Assembly (NCBI GenBank): GCA_013002285.1 | Contig: JABDKJ010000024.1 | Location: 1-12,207, forward strand | Source: Flavobacteriales bacterium | GTDB taxonomy: Bacteria; Bacteroidota; Bacteroidia; Flavobacteriales; JABDKJ01 | DNA: 12,207 nt | Reading direction: 5' to 3' | Shown: positions 6,505 through 12,207 of the stretch, in pieces | Numbering within the stretch: the stretch's first letter is position 1 | Layout of the letters: every line of letters starts with the position of its first letter | Position numbers and translations under genes: made by a program | Notes under the pieces: generated by a model | The model's database searches: none | Told to the model about the DNA's origin: nothing | The model's input: only the letters and a program-made list of their open reading frames with translations

Positions 6505-7368
6505 TTAATTTTTTTGATGCACATCCATTTGAGGGAAGGGTATTTCTATTCCAGCAGCATCTAATGCTTCTTTTCCTGACTGATAGATGTCAAAATATAC
6601 ATCCCAATAGTTTTCAGGGGTGCTATGAGGCCTTACGGCTAGATTAACGCTGCTATCTCCTAATTCAACTACTCCGACAAATGGCGCAGGATCTTTCAAT
6701 ACTTTCGGATGCTCTTCCATAACTTTCATGAGGGCAGTTTTCGCGGTATTGATGTTCTCTCCATATCCAATACCCATCGTAAGATCTACTCTTATCGTTC
6801 CTTGTTCGCTAAAGTTTACAATGTCCCCGTTAGAAAGAGGGCCATTTGGTAAGATCACCGTTTTGTTCTCTGGAGTTAAAAGTTTGGTGACGAATATTTG
6901 TATTTCTTTCACATGCCCTGTATGACCCATAGCGCTGATAAGATCACCCACTTTGAAAGGCTTGAAAAGAAGGATCATTACCCCGCCAGCAAAATTCTGC
7001 AGTGTTCCGGAAAGTGCCATACCCACGGCAAGACCGGCCGCACCAAGAATGGCTATGAAAGAAGTCATGGGAATACCGAACATTCCCATAACAGAAATGA
7101 TCAGCATAACTTTTAATAGAGTACCAATAAGGCTTGATAAGAATGGTCTTAGAGATTCATCTACACCTCTTTTTTCCATCATTCGTCCTGTTAACCTAAC
7201 GATCTTTTTGATCACCCAAAGACCGATAAGTAGAACGGCAAGTGCCTTAATAAAAGGCACACCATATTCTGTAATGTATGCCATTGGGTCGTCCATAAAT
7301 GATGGCATGCTGCCTACGTTTTCCTCTGCTTGTTGAGCCACCTGCTCAACAGTTTCATCTTGTTGCAT
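6505..7368 (-). CDS. Small-conductance mechanosensitive channel, MscS family
   Basis: 287 residues, close to the classic MscS length. Three membrane helices are visible: TM1 about 36-55, TM2 78-98, and the pore-lining TM3 104-136 with its glycine/alanine pattern (A-A-G-L-A-V-G-M-A-L-S-G-T-L-Q-N-F-A-G-G). The F-K-P-F-K-V-G-D hinge at 135-142 leads into the beta domain (142-187, containing I-L-P-N-G), followed by the alpha/beta C-terminal domain (190-275). It ends at I-P-F-P-Q-M-D-V-H. As in other MscS proteins, the expected role is a homoheptameric inner-membrane valve that opens on hypo-osmotic shock to release solutes. The N-terminal ~25 residues are Gln/Glu-rich and probably periplasmic. 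It starts 30 nt after the stop of another MscS-like gene. Confidence 0.95.
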   Translation of the reverse strand: MQQDETVEQVAQQAEENVGSMPSFMDDPMAYITEYGVPFIKALAVLLIGLWVIKKIVRLTGRMMEKRGVDESLRPFLSSLIGTLLKVMLIISVMGMFGIPMTSFIAILGAAGLAVGMALSGTLQNFAGGVMILLFKPFKVGDLISAMGHTGHVKEIQIFVTKLLTPENKTVILPNGPLSNGDIVNFSEQGTIRVDLTMGIGYGENINTAKTALMKVMEEHPKVLKDPAPFVGVVELGDSSVNLAVRPHSTPENYWDVYFDIYQSGKEALDAAGIEIPFPQMDVHQKN

Positions 7369-7398
7369 TAATAATTAGATTTAGGTTATTATTCAATT

Positions 7399-8217
7399 TT
7401 AGTTAAATATCTCTACATCCTCGCTTAAAAAACGTTGCGAGGGGACTACGATTTTTTTCTCTCCTGTTTTTAGCACAACACTCAGATTATCGATCTTCTC
7501 TATCTCTCCGCTCAGTTCTCCGATCTTTACTTTCTGTCCGACAGAGAATTTCGTTTTTCCGTAGTAGCTGGAAAGCATGTTGCTCACAATATTTCTTGAT
7601 GCAATCCCATATCCGACAGCAAATGCAATGAGCATAGATCCCATGATCATGATCAAATATGTTCTGATCAATGAAGTCTCAACTCCAGCTTGGTCTATTG
7701 CAGTGACAGCAACTAAAACAAGAATTAAATAGTACACTATGTTGCTTATTGCCTGCGCTCCGGAAAGACCAATACTATTAGTTACAGAGTAGACACTTTT
7801 TTTAACAATAGTTGCAAGTAGTAAACCCACGACAAAAACAACTAGTGATGTTATAAGTGTGGGGATATATCCCATAACGATCTTGATACCGCTTGAGATC
7901 GATTCTACACCCAAGTAGTCTGTACTTACTACTAGGAACATTAAGAAGATAATGTAGTATGCAATTGTTGACACGATCTTTGAAAGGGGAGACCTTATGC
8001 CAATTTGGGCTAATACCTCATCCAATTTCATTTTTTCTGCTAGCTGGTCTATTTTTGCGGCTTTCATAACCTTTTTCAGCACTACTTTTACGATCTTGGC
8101 AATGATCCAGCCGATAAGTAGAATGACCAGTGTGATCACGAGTTTAGGAAAGAATTCTACTAAAATGTCTTTGAGATTTATTAGTGCTTCCAGCACACTG
8201 TCTTTAATGCTATTCAT
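7399..8217 (-). CDS. MscS-like membrane protein with duplicated TM_helix unit
   Basis: 272 residues. About five membrane spans are visible (22-46, 80-98, 115-138, 155-175, 183-206). The first and third spans resemble each other (P-K-L-V-I-T-L-V-I-L-L-I-G-W-I-I-A versus P-T-L-I-T-S-L-V-V-F-V-V-G-L-L-L-A). Each is followed by a basic helix, the pattern of the 'conserved TM helix' repeat found in this subgroup. The last span and what follows resemble MscS TM3 plus the beta domain (G-Y-G-I-A-S-R-N-I-V-S-N-M at 202-214; F-S-V-G-Q-K-V-K-I-G-E-L-S-G at 224-237). The protein stops at 272, right after the beta domain, with no cytoplasmic alpha/beta vestibule. A mechanosensitive or modulatory inner-membrane role is inferred. 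Its ATG overlaps the upstream small gene by 8 nt (ATGAATAG). Confidence 0.85.
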   Translation of the reverse strand: MNSIKDSVLEALINLKDILVEFFPKLVITLVILLIGWIIAKIVKVVLKKVMKAAKIDQLAEKMKLDEVLAQIGIRSPLSKIVSTIAYYIIFLMFLVVSTDYLGVESISSGIKIVMGYIPTLITSLVVFVVGLLLATIVKKSVYSVTNSIGLSGAQAISNIVYYLILVLVAVTAIDQAGVETSLIRTYLIMIMGSMLIAFAVGYGIASRNIVSNMLSSYYGKTKFSVGQKVKIGELSGEIEKIDNLSVVLKTGEKKIVVPSQRFLSEDVEIFN

Positions 8218-8425
8218 TGCTTGAAGTGTTTGATGTGTTGTTATCTAAGTGTTTGTCTGACTTCATTTGACCTAGAAGCAGGCTTGAGTAGTCTCCTAAA
8301 AATAGCTGAACGAACCTGAGCACAAGAACAAGTGACTTCACGCTACCCATTACTTGGTCTTTACCATTCTCTGGTGGTTGTTCATTAGGTTCAATGATCT
8401 GAAATGCGTTCTTATTCATGTCCAT
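8210..8425 (-). CDS. Small protein coupled to sigma factor and MscS-like genes
   Basis: 71 residues, or 69 if the second ATG (8419) is used; the latter makes the overlap with the sigma gene the same ATGAATAR form as the overlap with the next gene. I do not recognise a named family. The N-terminus is polar (around I-I-E-P-N-E-Q-P-P-E), a hydrophobic/amphipathic stretch follows (about 26-54; S-L-V-L-V-L-R-F-V-Q-L-F-L), and the tail is Asn/Ser-rich. There is no Cys/His zinc-binding motif as in ZAS anti-sigma factors, no signal peptide and no confident membrane span. Overlaps with genes on both sides imply translational coupling and argue strongly that it is real. The position suggests a regulator of the sigma factor or a channel accessory, but that is inference. 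Confidence 0.72.
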   Translation of the reverse strand: MDMNKNAFQIIEPNEQPPENGKDQVMGSVKSLVLVLRFVQLFLGDYSSLLLGQMKSDKHLDNNTSNTSSNE

Positions 8426-9047
8426 TAAATAATTCGTTATACGTTTCCAATGCCTTTTCCTTCGATCTCTTCAAACGCATTTTAATTGCGCTTTCCCCTA
8501 ATCCGGTTGATTCAGTCAGGTCCTTTATTGAAAGGTTGTCCTGATACTTCATCAACAAAAGCATTTTTATTTCTGGATTCAAAACCTCCATCACTTTTTT
8601 CAGTCTTTTAGACTTCATTGCCAACAGCTCTCTTTCGTTGGCTTCATCTTGTTCTGCAGGAATGTCCTGCATGTTGTCCCAATCGGCAAATTTTTCTTTG
8701 CGCTTTTTTCTTACGAAATCCACACAGTAATTGTAGGTAATACTGTAGAGCCATGTTGAGAATCGAGACTTAAAATTGAAGTTGCTCAGATTCATAAAAC
8801 ACTTTATGAATACATCATGTAATAGATCCTGAGCTACCTCTTTATTCTTAACAAATGACAAACACTTACCATAAACCCTATCGGAGTATCTATCGTAGAT
8901 GATCCCGAATTTTTCATGGTTGCCTGTGTCCAATATGTCTCTTACAATATCTTCGTCTTTCTGGTCCTTCAAATTTGCCAATTGACGTTCTTTTTTGACG
9001 ATGTCATTCAATAAAGTCACATTTAAACAAATGTATATGAGAGGCAT
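8412..9047 (-). CDS. ECF-type RNA polymerase sigma factor (sigma-70 family)
   Basis: Up to 211 residues. Region 2 spans about 46-117 (F-G-I-I-Y-D-R-Y-S-D-R-V-Y, then A-Q-D-L-L-H-D-V-F-I-K-C-F, then F-S-T-W-L-Y-S-I-T-Y-N-Y-C-V-D-F-V-R-K). A short acidic linker leads to region 4 at about 148-203, with the helix-turn-helix S-I-K-D-L-T-E-S-T-G-L-G-E-S-A-I-K-M-R-L-K-R. No region 1 or 3 is present, as in group-4 (ECF) factors, which direct RNA polymerase to stress or surface regulons. The start is uncertain. ATG 9047 is the only ATG before region 2, but its first ~25 residues look unlike family N-termini, and a consensus promoter lies across them; GTG 9020, TTG 9011 or TTG 8981 are alternatives. 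It heads a tight gene cluster containing two MscS-type genes. Confidence 0.9.
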   Translation of the reverse strand: MPLIYICLNVTLLNDIVKKERQLANLKDQKDEDIVRDILDTGNHEKFGIIYDRYSDRVYGKCLSFVKNKEVAQDLLHDVFIKCFMNLSNFNFKSRFSTWLYSITYNYCVDFVRKKRKEKFADWDNMQDIPAEQDEANERELLAMKSKRLKKVMEVLNPEIKMLLLMKYQDNLSIKDLTESTGLGESAIKMRLKRSKEKALETYNELFNGHE

Positions 9048-9057
9048 TTCGACAAAA
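9028..9057 (-). promoter_or_regulatory. Bacteroidota-type promoter for the sigma/MscS cluster
   Basis: On the minus strand, TTTTG (9057-9053), a 17-nt spacer and TACATTTG (9035-9028) match the TTG / TAnnTTTG consensus exactly with permitted spacing. Transcription would start near 9022. That is downstream of ATG 9047, so if the promoter is used the sigma factor must initiate at a non-ATG codon. It lies between the MFS gene stop (9083) and the body of the sigma gene. Confidence 0.5.
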
Positions 9058-9082
9058 GGAGAATACTTTTTACTTCTTCACA

Positions 9083-10258
9083 CTAGTCTGTTTGCGAGAT
9101 GCCGAAGGGTTTGGTGATAAAAAGTAAGACGAAAGCCAAAATTGAGGCGATCAATGACAGATATATCGGTATTTGAATGTTTTCTGCAACATTATTATAA
9201 AATGCCCCAGTCAAAAAAGCGCCTAAAGCTATGCCGCCTTCAAGACCAATAAAATAAGTAGACATTGCTTTTCCTCTATTTTCAGCTTTACAGAGGTCAA
9301 CTGTGTAAGCGATCAAAGTAGGTGAAGAAACACCAGCTCCAATTCCTAGAATTGTTGCTATAGTAAAAAAGGAGGTTTTAGAATCAACAAATACAAAAAG
9401 TATCATTCCAATGAGTGTTATGAGCCCCCCGATCTTTAGACTCTTGATCCTGCCCAAACTATCCGATACCTTGCCCATGACCAATCTCACAAACATTGAA
9501 GAGAACACGAAGTAGCTAAAGAAAACACCTTGGTTCTTTATTCCCATATGAGTACTGTAATCTGGTATAATAGTTAAAAGGTCTCCATAAGAGAAAGCCA
9601 TGCAAAGTACTATTAGAAATGGAAATACCACATCTCTATCAAATAGGTCTTTGCTTTTGATCATAAGGTCCTTTGCTTTGAATTGTTTGGGTTCCTTTAG
9701 GGTTTCTTTAAGGAATAACACCATCGCAAAGGCAATAAAAGCGAAAGCTATTCCAGAATAGAAAAGGACATCTACACCATAGGCGTTGGCAATTCCACTT
9801 CCTAGAGGTTGACCAATTGCAATTCCAGCACTAATAAATACTCCGATCAATCCCATAGCTTCTCCTCTTTTTTCAGATGGGATAACGTCCGCTAAATAGG
9901 CCATAAGTCCAGTTGGCTGGAAACCAGCACTAATGCCATGCGCAAATCGTAACCCTAAGAATTGAGGAATTGAATAAATGAACAAATACAATACGCTCAT
10001 TGCCACGTTTACAATACTTCCAAAAATGATCACGGGTACGCGACCTATGGAATCTGTCATCTTTCCGCTGATCGGTCTAACCAATAACGATGACAAGGCG
10101 AACATTCCAAGGATCGCACCTAGATATTTCGATCCACCGAGACCTGTAAGGAATTCATCTAATTCAGGAACAAGCATGTTGAAGCTGATCATGAAAAAGA
10201 AATAACAAATCGAAAGGTGCCAGAATTTTCTAGAATAGCTGAGAAGGTCTGGAAACAT
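9083..10258 (-). CDS. MFS transporter, drug/metabolite exporter type
   Basis: 391 residues, 12 predicted membrane helices, typical length for the major facilitator superfamily. Motif A appears after TM2 (G-K-M-T-D-S-I-G-R, 65-73) and recurs in the second half (G-K-V-S-D-S-L-G-R, 262-270). Motif B is L-R-F-A-H-G-I-S-A-G with Arg104 in TM4. A motif-C-like G-V-F-I-S-A-G-I-A-I-G-Q-P-L-G (139-153) sits in TM5 and marks the antiporter/exporter branch. Gln150 stands where motif C usually has Gly-Pro. It is most likely a proton-coupled efflux protein; substrate unknown. It starts 10 nt after the SprB-like gene, so the two are probably one transcript with menA. Confidence 0.88.
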   Translation of the reverse strand: MFPDLLSYSRKFWHLSICYFFFMISFNMLVPELDEFLTGLGGSKYLGAILGMFALSSLLVRPISGKMTDSIGRVPVIIFGSIVNVAMSVLYLFIYSIPQFLGLRFAHGISAGFQPTGLMAYLADVIPSEKRGEAMGLIGVFISAGIAIGQPLGSGIANAYGVDVLFYSGIAFAFIAFAMVLFLKETLKEPKQFKAKDLMIKSKDLFDRDVVFPFLIVLCMAFSYGDLLTIIPDYSTHMGIKNQGVFFSYFVFSSMFVRLVMGKVSDSLGRIKSLKIGGLITLIGMILFVFVDSKTSFFTIATILGIGAGVSSPTLIAYTVDLCKAENRGKAMSTYFIGLEGGIALGAFLTGAFYNNVAENIQIPIYLSLIASILAFVLLFITKPFGISQTD

Positions 10259-10268
10259 CAGCAGGTCG

Positions 10269-11468
10269 TCACTTGATTATGTTAAAAGATTGTGAGATCG
10301 ACCTGTCTTCAATAATGTATTCGGCTGTATAGTTGCCCGGATCTAAAAGCGTAAGGTCGATCGGGATCTCAACATCTTGTTCCAAAGGGTGGATTAAGAA
10401 TTGTTTGATCTTCTCCTTTTCTTCGGAATGCACGTACATATAAATGAGCTTGTTATAGACTTCGTTCACCTTTAATTTGAACGACCCTTTCTTTTTAGTT
10501 GGGATCAGTTGGATCTCAAGATCAACAGGTAGAATTTCATTTACTGGTCTGACATTGAAATACCTCTTCAATTCACACTTTTTGGAATCTTTAATGACCA
10601 CAGAATAATCTCCCGATCTTAGTTTTCCGATGGAACTAAGATCGCTGCCAATATTCCATTTATAAGAATAAGGAGGGTATCCGCCAGAAACTTCCAATGC
10701 GATCAAGCCATCCCCGCCATTTAATTCATGACTTACAAATGAGTTAACTTCTACCTTGGTTCTGGTTTGGATCTTAAATGGAACATGTTTTCTATAGATA
10801 TGGTAAACCTCGTAAGAGTTTTTTTTGATCGCTTTTTTTAATTCTTTTACAGTACCTGAATAATTGGCTGAAATGATCACCATAACATGTTTTTGACCAT
10901 TAGCTTTTACTGGTAATATTGAAGAATATATCAGTGATGGAGACACATATCCTGAAACACTGCTTTTTAAAGGATGGATCTTTGAACCCTTATTCCAAGT
11001 ATTGCCTTTATCTATGCTATAGTAAATGGATATTTGTTTGTTCAGGTCCTTGAACTCTTTTTTCACTTTCACCTCAAATCCAACGCTTATTTTTTGCTCT
11101 TTTATGCTTGAAAATTCAAGTACTTTCAAGGGTCGTAAGTGTAGCACTCTGTCTTCTTTGACTTTTGAAAAATCTAGTTTCTTCTTTTTAATGATCCTAA
11201 CTTTATAATCTCCTTCACAGGCATCTTGAAGTTTAGGAAAAATACTTCTCCGCATGACTTGATTGTTATTATCTAACCATTCATAGAGTAAAGTTTCATC
11301 ACCATTATTGTACAAAACCCTTGCGCTTCCATCGCAATTTTGGGTGCAACTAGAAGCGCTTGTAACTATCTCTAAGCGTGGTTTTTTACCGTCACTTGCC
11401 ACTACTGAAATTGCCAGGAATGCCGTAAAAATGGATGAAGTCGCTATTTGTTTTATCAAACTAGACAA
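10269..11468 (-). CDS. Secreted protein with two SprB-like repeats
   Basis: About 399 residues from a proposed TTG start at 11468. That start gives a good Sec signal peptide (one Lys, hydrophobic core to V-V-A-S, about 1-25). The frame stays open to a TTG at 11534 inside menA, but those extra residues would disturb the signal. Two segments resemble the SprB repeat of Bacteroidota surface adhesins. The N-terminal one (about 32-93) is degenerate, with C-T-Q-N-C-D-G-S-A and E-G-D-Y-K-V-R-I. The second (about 239-298) is clearer: N-G-G-D-G-L-I-A-L-E-V-S-G-G-Y-P-P-Y-S-Y-K-W, then L-R-S-G-D-Y-S-V-V-I-K-D and a Cys. Between and after them are beta-rich stretches I do not recognise. I see no clear type IX sorting tail. 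An extracytoplasmic or surface role is likely; a link to menaquinone or export by the next gene is not evident. Confidence 0.72.
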   Translation of the reverse strand: MSSLIKQIATSSIFTAFLAISVVASDGKKPRLEIVTSASSCTQNCDGSARVLYNNGDETLLYEWLDNNNQVMRRSIFPKLQDACEGDYKVRIIKKKKLDFSKVKEDRVLHLRPLKVLEFSSIKEQKISVGFEVKVKKEFKDLNKQISIYYSIDKGNTWNKGSKIHPLKSSVSGYVSPSLIYSSILPVKANGQKHVMVIISANYSGTVKELKKAIKKNSYEVYHIYRKHVPFKIQTRTKVEVNSFVSHELNGGDGLIALEVSGGYPPYSYKWNIGSDLSSIGKLRSGDYSVVIKDSKKCELKRYFNVRPVNEILPVDLEIQLIPTKKKGSFKLKVNEVYNKLIYMYVHSEEKEKIKQFLIHPLEQDVEIPIDLTLLDPGNYTAEYIIEDRSISQSFNIIK

Positions 11469-11517
11469 GTTGATCTGCCATCGAAGTAAATAAATATAAA
11501 CTGAACCTAACAACAAG

Positions 11518-12207
11518 TCAAATATAGTTTTCAAATATTAACGGATAAAGTACAGCAATTCCATAAATTATTGAGAACAACAAAGTTGAAAGTGCCAATT
11601 TCTTTAGTTCGGGGTCTAAATGCGCTGGGATCTTGTTGTTCCAAACTCTTTTGCCATGGAGAATAATGGGGATGGTAAAAATTAGATAGGTCCACTGAAA
11701 TGGAGATGAATAATGCAAAGACATGTATGTCATAGAACAGAGAATAGCCAATGCGATCACGAACGTATGGTACTTTTTACTTTTGCTTTCTCCAAATCTG
11801 GATGCCATAGTATTTTTGCCAGCAATTTTATCCTGTGCAGCATCTCTCATGTTATTCAGATTCAAAACACCAACAGAAAGTAAACCAATTGTACTTGCCG
11901 GTAAAAAAAGGTCAATGCTAAACTGAGCATCGTGTAAGTAAGCTGTGCCGATGACTGCGATCCAACCAAAGAATATCAGCACGAATAGGTCTCCGAGTCC
12001 TGCATAACCATAGGGATGTTTGCCCACAGTATAATTGATAGCAGCATATATCGCTAAGACACCAAGAACCAGGAAACTAAAGAAGGACATATTCCAAATG
12101 CCACTAAAACTATGATATATCAGTAGTATTCCCGATGTCAAACTCAGGATGACGAAAGAAATGATGCCCCTTTTCATTAGGTCAGCCGAGATCAGACCGC
12201 TCTGTAC
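11518..12207 (-). CDS. menA: 1,4-dihydroxy-2-naphthoate polyprenyltransferase (5' end outside window)
   Basis: The C-terminal 229 residues; the frame is open to the right edge and reads V-Q-S-G-L-I-S-A before the first in-window ATG (12177), as in full-length MenA, so that ATG is internal. MenA attaches the polyprenyl chain to DHNA in the inner membrane, the step giving demethylmenaquinone. Multiple hydrophobic helices are visible. The second aspartate-rich motif of UbiA prenyltransferases, N-N-M-R-D-A-A-Q-D-K-I-A-G-K-N-T (about 118-133), is intact with Asp at D-x-x-x-D. The P-Y-G-Y-A-G-L-G-D-L-F-V-x-x-F-F-G segment (about 65-81) is also typical. The first N-D-x-x-D motif lies outside the window. 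The UbiA family is certain; MenA rather than another UbiA member is very likely given the G-L-G-D-L-F and N-N-x-R-D pattern. Confidence 0.9.
   Translation of the reverse strand, partial: VQSGLISADLMKRGIISFVILSLTSGILLIYHSFSGIWNMSFFSFLVLGVLAIYAAINYTVGKHPYGYAGLGDLFVLIFFGWIAVIGTAYLHDAQFSIDLFLPASTIGLLSVGVLNLNNMRDAAQDKIAGKNTMASRFGESKSKKYHTFVIALAILCSMTYMSLHYSSPFQWTYLIFTIPIILHGKRVWNNKIPAHLDPELKKLALSTLLFSIIYGIAVLYPLIFENYI
11519..11526 (-). promoter_or_regulatory. Possible -7 promoter box ahead of the SprB-like gene
   Basis: TATATTTG on the minus strand matches TAnnTTTG exactly and sits on the last codons of menA. It would start transcription near 11513, about 45 nt before the proposed TTG start. No TTG lies 17-23 nt further upstream (nearest spacer 29 nt), so this is weak. 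Confidence 0.22.

Noticed and set aside
6178..6564. Plus-strand open frame of 128 codons opposite the DUF3078 gene
   Set aside because: It is antisense to a well-supported gene, has no family resemblance and an odd composition; a reading-frame shadow.
6953..7336. Plus-strand open frame of 127 codons opposite the MscS gene
   Set aside because: A shadow of the conserved MscS reading frame, with no recognisable protein features.
11469..11534. N-terminal extension of the SprB-like protein overlapping menA
   Set aside because: It would place 22 extra residues before a good signal peptide and overlaps menA's end; TTG 11468 fits better.
1..12207. Mobile elements, tRNA genes, CRISPR arrays, attachment sites
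   Set aside because: No transposase or integrase sequence, tRNA-like cloverleaf, regularly spaced direct repeats or flanking duplications were seen on either strand.

Overview
The window looks like a chromosomal segment of a Bacteroidota bacterium. It has family signatures largely confined to or common in that phylum (a DUF3078 outer-membrane protein, a Bacteroidota-type DUF1684 lipoprotein, SprB-like repeats, the N-H-R-D-I-x-L-D-S-A acyltransferase type). It also has AT-rich spacers and promoter-like sites matching the phylum's TTG / TAnnTTTG consensus rather than -35/-10 boxes. I see no tRNA, rRNA, CRISPR array, insertion sequence or phage gene. Nothing allows a safe call below phylum level.

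Left part (1-4116). The window opens inside the last ~159 codons of an M1-family aminopeptidase of the leukotriene-A4-hydrolase type (+). It converges, with a 2-nt gap, on a phospholipid-type acyltransferase (-). That gene is divergent from a DUF1684 lipoprotein gene (+), and overlapping promoter-like sites lie between them. The DUF1684 gene converges, again with a 2-nt gap, on a secreted TPR-like protein (-). A ~220-bp spacer with a clean 7+7 inverted repeat precedes a coiled-coil lipoprotein (+), which ends at a good intrinsic terminator.

Right part (4151-12207). All genes are on the minus strand. In transcription order these are menA (5' end outside the window), a secreted protein with two SprB-like repeats, and an MFS exporter. 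Next comes a tight cluster: an ECF-type sigma factor, a ~70-residue protein of unknown function, a multi-span MscS-like protein, a canonical small MscS channel, a DUF3078 outer-membrane protein and an LTxxQ (Spy/CpxP-like) periplasmic protein. A strong intrinsic terminator follows. A SAM-dependent methyltransferase starts only 5 nt after the terminator's U-tract.

The most interesting unit is the six-gene sigma-to-LTxxQ cluster (9047-5021). Its first two junctions use the same overlapping start/stop sequence (ATGAATAA and ATGAATAG), later gaps are 30-40 nt, and it ends in a terminator. Its products span inner membrane, periplasm and outer membrane, so an osmotic or envelope-stress regulon unit is a reasonable inference. 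No classical anti-sigma factor is present; the small protein sits where one would be expected. A second, genome-style signal is a strong excess of GATC, which in the one gene I tallied reflects a codon-pair preference (Ile is ATC, never ATT, after a codon ending in G).
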